From Lachnospiraceae bacterium (GTDB taxonomy: Bacteria > Bacillota > Clostridia > Lachnospirales > Lachnospiraceae): a stretch of 36,273 nt of DNA. The notes under the pieces are model-generated. The model saw only the letters and a list, made by a program, of their open reading frames with translations. It had not been told where the DNA came from and searched no databases. The DNA lies in NCBI GenBank assembly GCA_014804645.1, contig JAAUZI010000026.1, positions 1 to 36,273 on the forward strand, given 5' to 3'. The stretch's first letter is position 1, and the number at the start of each line of letters is the position of its first letter. This document shows positions 31,656-36,273 of this stretch, piece by piece. Position numbers and translations under genes: made by a program.

Positions 31656-33050
31656 TTGGAGTTGTTGGATACGCTGCGGCGATTTGGCATATTTGTGTGT
31701 CAATACGGTTTTTCCAAGTGTATGAGAACCGCTGTCTGCGGACTGGCGCTTATGCTGCCCCTGCTGATCTGGCGCCGCCACAGAGAGCGCGGAGGCAGCG
31801 GGAATGCGGACCTGGGCTTTTACAGCTGGTTTCTCCTGTTCCCGGCGGCGCTGACAGGAATGAGCAAGTTATTTTTTCAGCGGTGGAGTATAAGACTGCA
31901 CGGTCTGACCATGGCTTTAAGCGCAAGCTGGGCCAGCAGCGTCTATTTTGCCGTCATGCTGGCGCTGGCGGGCTGGTGGCTGGTCAGAAAGCTGTTGCTG
32001 GCCCGGAGAGTGAGAAAGCTGTATTGCTGGCATTCTCGAAGGGGACATTCCCACAGGGGCACGGAAGACTGGCAGGCCTGTGTCAGACAGGTGACGGTTA
32101 GGGACCGCTGGGGGCTGGCGAGGCGGTATCTGAGCCGGGCCGGGGTCTATGTCACCGGCGATGAGAACAGTCCCTATTGCGGAGGAGTATTTCGGCCTTA
32201 TATCGTGATGCCGGAGTTTTATCTGGAGCCGGGGCCAGAGGACGCGCGCGCTGGCAAGGAAGAGGCACTGGACTATGAGAACTGGCGTCTGACGGAGCGG
32301 GGAAAGGTGCTGTTGTGCCATGAACTGCTGCATTTGAAGGCAGGTCATATACTGTGGATAAACCTGTTTGCGCTGCTGCGGATCTACTGGTGGTTCAATC
32401 CGCTGATTTATTTCTGTGAGAGGCGGATGCAGCAGGACATGGAGCAGGCATGCGACGAAGGCTGTCTATATTACACGGATGTCAGTGAGCGGGAATATGG
32501 CAGGCTGCTGCTGGAGGTGGCCGCCGGACAGGAACCCATACGGCTGGCTGGGGCCGCTACTTTTCTCAAGGATCGGGACTATCATTCTCTGAAAAACCGC
32601 ATAGGAAATCTGCGGGGAAAATGCGAGCGGAAACAGTATTGGCGCACGCACAGATACATGGGATGGGGCTGTGCCCTCATACTGGCGCTGGCGGTTCTGG
32701 CGGTGGGACTTACCTCCTATCCCCGGTATACCCGGCTGACGGGGCTGACTTTGTATGATGAGGAACTGCATATGATATGTGACGATTCTCCCCAGCTGCG
32801 TGCGGCGGTACAGGTGGTGGACGGGTATCTGCAGATCGACCCGGAGCAAATGGACCTTTGTCTGGAAGAACTGGGACCGGAAGGTTCTTATGTGTATCTG
32901 AGCTATGATACCATTATGAAGGTGCCGGGCGTAGGGGGAGGCGGCAATGCGGGCATGATTGCCCTTGAGGATTACGAGGATATTTTTTATCTGCGGGCGG
33001 AGACCTGGGAGAACGACTGGATGGAATTTATTCTGAAATACCTATTGTAA
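31656..33050 (+). CDS. M56-family (BlaR1-like) membrane metallopeptidase (second)
   Basis: 464 aa from a TTG start at 31656, with GAGAGGAGGA 6 nt upstream. It has membrane helices at ~20-40, ~55-75 and ~90-115, then the zinc site H222-E223-L-L-H226 ('LLCHELLHLKAGHILW'), 'YWWFNPLIYFCERRMQQDMEQACDE' carrying the third ligand, and another helix near 340 (ALILALAVLAVGL). The C-terminal exposed part is only ~110 residues, much shorter than in the first M56 protein, and has no penicillin-binding motifs. It therefore probably senses a different signal, or none directly. It is followed by a LytTR regulator gene. Confidence 0.88.
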   Translation: MELLDTLRRFGIFVCQYGFSKCMRTAVCGLALMLPLLIWRRHRERGGSGNADLGFYSWFLLFPAALTGMSKLFFQRWSIRLHGLTMALSASWASSVYFAVMLALAGWWLVRKLLLARRVRKLYCWHSRRGHSHRGTEDWQACVRQVTVRDRWGLARRYLSRAGVYVTGDENSPYCGGVFRPYIVMPEFYLEPGPEDARAGKEEALDYENWRLTERGKVLLCHELLHLKAGHILWINLFALLRIYWWFNPLIYFCERRMQQDMEQACDEGCLYYTDVSEREYGRLLLEVAAGQEPIRLAGAATFLKDRDYHSLKNRIGNLRGKCERKQYWRTHRYMGWGCALILALAVLAVGLTSYPRYTRLTGLTLYDEELHMICDDSPQLRAAVQVVDGYLQIDPEQMDLCLEELGPEGSYVYLSYDTIMKVPGVGGGGNAGMIALEDYEDIFYLRAETWENDWMEFILKYLL

Positions 33051-33182
33051 ATATCTATTGTAAGCGGAATGGTCGTTTGGTGCCGGGGGGCTTGCCTGAA
33101 CGGATATGTGGCCGATATGATTAGTAGCGACACATGCGAGCCGGAGACGGACGAGCGCAAAATAAGGCATGAAGAGGTAGGC

Positions 33183-33548
33183 ATGAGACAGGTGACATTT
33201 ACATTTGTGGAGGGGGAGACAACTCTACAGCCGGAGGAAATACTCTATATTGAGACTAGCAGACATAAAAATATTTTTCATACCACAAGCCGGACCTACA
33301 GTATATACCGGAAGATGGATGAACTTGAGACTGCGATGGAGGGACTGGATTTTGTCAGATGCCACCAGAGCTTTTTGGTGAACATGCGCTATATCCGAAG
33401 GATCAGCAGCTACGTGATGACGCTGACCACGGGACAGGAGTTGTCGGTTCCCAAAGCCAGATACCGGGAGGTCAAGCAAAGGTACGGGGAATATCTGGCG
33501 CAGCGCAGCGAGAATTCCACACCTGAGACGGCGGCTGCGGACCTGTGA
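33183..33548 (+). CDS. LytTR-domain DNA-binding protein
   Basis: 121 aa, almost entirely a LytTR DNA-binding domain: 'EEILYIETSRHKNIFHTTSRTYSIYRKMDELETAM...FVRCHQSFLVNMRYIRRISSYVMTLTTGQELSVPKARYREVKQRY'. There is no receiver domain, so it is a stand-alone LytTR regulator. ATG 33183 follows AGAGGTAGGC; the in-frame ATG at 33069 is rejected because the extra 38 residues are not family-like. It is close behind the second M56 gene (132 nt) and before a terminator, so it may be part of that transcript. Confidence 0.9.
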   Translation: MRQVTFTFVEGETTLQPEEILYIETSRHKNIFHTTSRTYSIYRKMDELETAMEGLDFVRCHQSFLVNMRYIRRISSYVMTLTTGQELSVPKARYREVKQRYGEYLAQRSENSTPETAAADL

Positions 33549-33563
33549 AAAGGTGGACATAAC

Positions 33564-33611
33564 AAGAGACCGGAGAAAATGAGACAGAATTTTTCTTCGG
33601 TCTCTTTTTTG
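33564..33611 (+). terminator. intrinsic terminator after LytTR gene
   Basis: AAGAGACCG pairs with CGGTCTCTT, with an inner AGAAAA/TTTTTCT extension, followed by a T-rich run. Confidence 0.85.
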
Positions 33612-33640
33612 TTGTTTTTTTCTGCACTAACCGCTATAAT
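33612..33640 (+). promoter_or_regulatory. promoter of small protein gene at 33679
   Basis: TTGTTT (33612-33617), 17-nt spacer, TATAAT (33635-33640). A second TATAAT is at 33646-33651. Confidence 0.6.
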
Positions 33641-33678
33641 AAAATTATAATCACTGGTGGGCGGAGAGAGGAGTCAGT

Positions 33679-33915
33679 ATGTTTGGATTTAAGAAAAAAA
33701 CAGGGGAGATTGACGCCCAGTTAAACATTGTGGCCAACAGTCTTGCCAACAATTATAAGGATGCGGCGAGAGACGGGCTGAAAGAGGCCAAGAGGATGTT
33801 TGAGGCGCTGGAGGGAGAGCTGTCCGAGAGGGAGAGAAAACGGATCAGCCAGCAGATTGACAGCTTTCAGGAGCAGATGAAAGGCTATTCCCACTACAAT
33901 CATATTGGATGGTAG
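33679..33915 (+). CDS. small uncharacterised protein
   Basis: 78 aa, charged and probably all-helical ('LNIVANSLANNYKDAARDGLKEAKRMFEALEGELSERERKRISQQI'), with an aromatic tail SHYNHIGW. No domain is recognised. It is supported by a consensus promoter, GAGAGGAG 6 nt before the ATG, and coding-like base use. A phosphatase gene follows 60 nt later. Confidence 0.7.
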   Translation: MFGFKKKTGEIDAQLNIVANSLANNYKDAARDGLKEAKRMFEALEGELSERERKRISQQIDSFQEQMKGYSHYNHIGW

Positions 33916-33975
33916 TGCAGAGATGTACAATAAAGCCGCCGGATATAAACGGCCAGACGAAGGAGGGACAACAAA

Positions 33976-34740
33976 ATGAGACTGATTATTATACGACATG
34001 GTGAGCCCGATTATGAACATGATACTCTGACGGAAAAGGGCTGGCGGGAGGCGGCGCTGCTGGCGGACAGGATATCCCGGCTGGATGTGAAGGAGTTCTA
34101 TGTGTCTCCTCTGGGCCGGGCCAAGGCTACGGCGTCACTCACGCTGGAAAAAATGGGAAGGACAGCGGTGGAATGTCCCTGGCTGCGGGAGTTTGCGCCT
34201 CAGATCATGCGGCCGGACGTGCCGGACCACACCATGATCTCATGGGACTGGCTGCCCCAGGACTGGACGGAGGTGGACGAATTTTACCGCCGCGATCAGT
34301 GGAGTACACCGCCTGTGATGCGGGAGGCCGTGGCCACTGACCCGGTCACCGGTGAGCAGCGGGTGGGCATACAGGAGGAGTATGACTGGGTGGTGCGGGG
34401 CTTTGACAGCATTTTGGCAGAGCACGGCTATCAGCGCAAGGGAGGTTTTTACCGCACGAGACAATCCAATCAGGACACGCTGGTATTCTTTTGCCATTTT
34501 GGTGTGGAATGTGTATTGTTGAGCCATCTGCTGGGGATATCCCCCATGGTGCTGTGGCATGGAACTGTTGCGGCTCCCACCTCGGTGACTATTCTCTACA
34601 CAGAGGAGCGCAGACGGAGCAGAGTATCCTTCCGCATGGCCTGTTTTGGGGATATTTCTCATCTGTATGAGGCGGAGGAGGAACCTTCTTTTTCCGCCAG
34701 ATTCTGTGAAACCTACAGCAGTCAGGAAAGGCATGACTGA
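33976..34740 (+). CDS. histidine phosphatase superfamily protein
   Basis: A phosphoglycerate-mutase-like phosphatase. The catalytic motif is LIIIRHGEPDYEHDTLTEKG, with R7-H8-G9, followed by 'VSPLGRAKATASL'. The second conserved His lies in 'DTLVFFCHFGVECVLLSHLLG'. At 254 aa it is longer than minimal members, with a ~60-residue insert around 'FAPQIMRPDVPDHTMISWDWLPQ'. GAAGGAGGG precedes the ATG. The substrate cannot be told from sequence. Confidence 0.9.
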   Translation: MRLIIIRHGEPDYEHDTLTEKGWREAALLADRISRLDVKEFYVSPLGRAKATASLTLEKMGRTAVECPWLREFAPQIMRPDVPDHTMISWDWLPQDWTEVDEFYRRDQWSTPPVMREAVATDPVTGEQRVGIQEEYDWVVRGFDSILAEHGYQRKGGFYRTRQSNQDTLVFFCHFGVECVLLSHLLGISPMVLWHGTVAAPTSVTILYTEERRRSRVSFRMACFGDISHLYEAEEEPSFSARFCETYSSQERHD

Positions 34741-34837
34741 CGGACATGCTTTTTAGGGATTGTGCCGTCAATGGATGTGGCGCACAGACGATTTCCACAT
34801 ATATTAGTTGTAAGAGCGGTCAGAGGGCAGGAACCCA

Positions 34838-34857
34838 CGGGCAAAACCATGCCCGTT
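34838..34857 (+). promoter_or_regulatory. hairpin in the leader of the ZIP gene
   Basis: ACGGGC-aaaaccat-GCCCGT about 25 nt before the ZIP start. It could be a leader hairpin; no known metal riboswitch is recognised. The rest of the 34741-34882 gap has an inverted repeat TGACGG/CCGTCA and no gene. Confidence 0.35.
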
Positions 34858-34882
34858 AAAGCGGACAGACGGGAGCTTTTAC

Positions 34883-35665
34883 ATGCAGGTAGCGGCAGGA
34901 TTGTTAATTCCCTTCGCAGGAACCACATTGGGCGCGGCCATGGTGTTCCTGATGAAGAATGAAATGAATAAAAAGCTTGAGAAACTGCTGCTGGGATTTG
35001 CCGCTGGGGTGATGATTGCGGCCTCTGTGTGGTCTCTGCTGATCCCGGGCATTGAGATGGCATCACAGCAGGGCAAGATTGCCTGGATACCGGCTGCGGC
35101 GGGTTTCTTGCTGGGCATGTTCTTCCTGTTGGTGCTGGACAGCTTGATTCCCCACTTACATTTGGACAGCGGCAAGCCAGAGGGAGTGAAGTCAAGCATG
35201 GGAAAGACTGCCATGCTGGTCTTTGCTGTGACGCTGCACAATCTGCCGGAGGGCATGGCGGTGGGCGTGACCTTTGCCGGGGCTATGATGGGAAACACGG
35301 GTATCACCATGGCGGGTGCCTTCGCGCTGGCGGTGGGCATCGCCATACAGAATTTTCCCGAGGGGGCCATTATCTCCATGCCCCTCAAGAGCAGCGGACA
35401 GAGTATCTCCAAGGGCAGGGCTTTTTTTTATGGCATGCTCTCCGGGCTGGTGGAACCCATCGGCGCGGTGATTACCATACTGCTGACCAATCTGGTGGTG
35501 CCCTTTCTGCCCTATCTGCTGTCCTTTGCCGCGGGAGCAATGATCTATGTGGTGGTGGAGGAGCTGATCCCGGAGTCCCAGTCCGGGGAGCATACCAATA
35601 TAGGCACCATCGGCGTGGCGGCAGGGTTTACGCTGATGATGATACTGGACGTGGCGCTGGGTTAG
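34883..35665 (+). CDS. ZIP-family metal transporter
   Basis: A ZIP/GufA-type divalent-metal importer, 260 aa with about eight membrane helices. The metal-path motifs are 'LHNLPEGMAVGVTFAG' in helix 4 and 'IQNFPEGAIISMPL' in helix 5, with 'VVVEELIPESQ' further on. The usual His-rich cytosolic loop is short ('LDSLIPHLHLDSGKPEG'). The start has CGGGAG 8 nt upstream. Metal specificity is not predictable, but it adds to the metal-handling theme with the two G3E GTPases 15 kb upstream. The exonuclease gene follows closely. Confidence 0.93.
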   Translation: MQVAAGLLIPFAGTTLGAAMVFLMKNEMNKKLEKLLLGFAAGVMIAASVWSLLIPGIEMASQQGKIAWIPAAAGFLLGMFFLLVLDSLIPHLHLDSGKPEGVKSSMGKTAMLVFAVTLHNLPEGMAVGVTFAGAMMGNTGITMAGAFALAVGIAIQNFPEGAIISMPLKSSGQSISKGRAFFYGMLSGLVEPIGAVITILLTNLVVPFLPYLLSFAAGAMIYVVVEELIPESQSGEHTNIGTIGVAAGFTLMMILDVALG

Positions 35666-35681
35666 TGTGAGGAGTATACAG

Positions 35682-36273
35682 ATGGAGAAAACAGACGGGA
35701 AATTGCTGCTGGTGGACGGCCATAATCTGTTGTTTCAGATGTTCTACGGAATGCCGGCCCGGATCGTGAATAAGGACGGCAGGGCCATACAGGGCACTCT
35801 GGGCTTTGTGGGGGCGCTGCTTAAGATTATCAGGCGGGTGCAGCCCAGTCACATAGCGGTTATTTTTGACGGGGAGCATGAAAATCAGCGCAGGGAGTTG
35901 GCGGAGGATTACAAGGGAAACCGCCCGGACTACGGACAGATGCCGGAGGAGGAGAATCCCTTCTCCCAGCTGCCGGATATATACCGGGCGCTTGACTTTA
36001 TGGGAATCCCGCACTGGGAGACCGAGGAGTATGAGACGGACGATGAGATTGCTGCGTATGTGTATGCCTGCGGGAAGGAGCTGCAGATTGTCATTTCGTC
36101 CTTTGACAGCGATTTTTTTCAGCTGATAACAGAGCATGTGTCAGTGTGCTGCGGTACCGGGGCGAGAAGACTGTGCTGTGCGATGTGGAATATATCCGGG
36201 AAAAGCTGGGGATCGAGCCGTGGCAGTATGCGGATTACAAGGCGCTGACCGGAGATACGGCGGACAATATAGC
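35682..36273 (+). CDS. 5'-3' exonuclease (PolA N-terminal/FEN type), frameshifted, 3' end outside window
   Basis: A stand-alone flap-endonuclease-like nuclease. 'LLLVDGHNLLFQMFYGMP' carries the first metal Asp, 'HIAVIFDGEHENQRRELAEDYKGNR' the second block, and 'EYETDDEIAAYVY' and 'FDSDFFQLI' the central acidic residues. After 'EHVSV' the frame changes: the original frame becomes nonsense, while the +1 frame reads LRYRGEKTVLCDVEYIREKLGIEPWQYADYKALTGDTADNI-type sequence, which is the normal continuation to the helix-hairpin region. The slip lies at a TGTG run (36144-36148), where removing TG restores the frame. It may be an inactivating mutation or a sequence error. ATG 35682 follows GTGAGGAG; the gene runs off the right edge. 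Confidence 0.85.

Noticed and set aside
34762..34962. 66-codon open frame before the ZIP gene
   Set aside because: No ribosome site, it overlaps the ZIP start in another frame, and it has no protein-like features.

Overview
The window reads as chromosome from an anaerobic, gut-type Clostridia, most likely Lachnospiraceae. This rests on the dnaG-rpoD-trmK core, the mix of lipoproteins, Rpn-type nuclease, DUF6320 and DUF6442 proteins and BlaI/M56 regulator pairs, and purine-rich Shine-Dalgarno sites (GGAGG, GAGAGGTGA). Taxonomy is inferred from gene content only. Most genes are G+C-rich and on the + strand. The CotH gene at the left edge and the 23.1-24.3 kb island are visibly A+T-richer.

Layout. 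1-1659: 3' part of a CotH-like kinase gene. 1774-1857: tRNA-Leu(CAG) with its own promoter and terminator. 2047-4745: two tandem lipoprotein serpins. 4910-8780: a co-directional group of NUDIX hydrolase, condensation-fold acyltransferase, zinc-ribbon membrane protein (DUF6320) and HSL-type esterase. 9013-15451: a housekeeping run of dgt, dnaG, rpoD, trmK and a uridine-kinase-like nucleoside kinase. 15812-16726: Rpn/PD-(D/E)XK nuclease with a long leader. 16808-17213: RNase P RNA, then a trypsin-like lipoprotein protease. 18193-20439: two G3E (CobW-type) GTPases, one with a large His-rich metal-binding repeat and one fused to a DUF1980-like domain. 20550-23011: YlmH-like S4 protein, a PF06541 membrane protein and a coiled-coil protein.

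23.0-24.4 kb is a rearranged island. It holds a truncated, frameshifted C39-like peptidase and a small lipoprotein gene on the minus strand. About 100 bp of duplicated sequence flanks it, and it contains a copy of the divergent promoter found at 28.2-28.45 kb. 24.4-28.2 kb (minus) carries an ABC exporter, membrane protein, ECF sigma factor, XRE regulator and DUF6442 protein. Divergent from these are two consecutive BlaI/M56-peptidase pairs and a LytTR regulator (28.4-33.5 kb). The right end has a small unknown protein, a histidine phosphatase, a ZIP metal transporter and the start of a frameshifted 5'-3' exonuclease.

The most interesting signal is a structured intercistronic RNA element present three times (about 5537-5669, 6979-7112 and 19351-19505). 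Each copy sits between one gene's stop and the next gene's Shine-Dalgarno. Each has the same nested-helix layout with a constant GGA internal loop and a CCGGA bulge. The helices differ in sequence but stay paired, including two compensatory base-pair changes in the outer 10-bp helix. I do not recognise it as a known riboswitch. Next in interest are three tandem look-alike hairpins inserted in the RNase P RNA, and the mosaic recombination scar at 24.13-24.39 kb.
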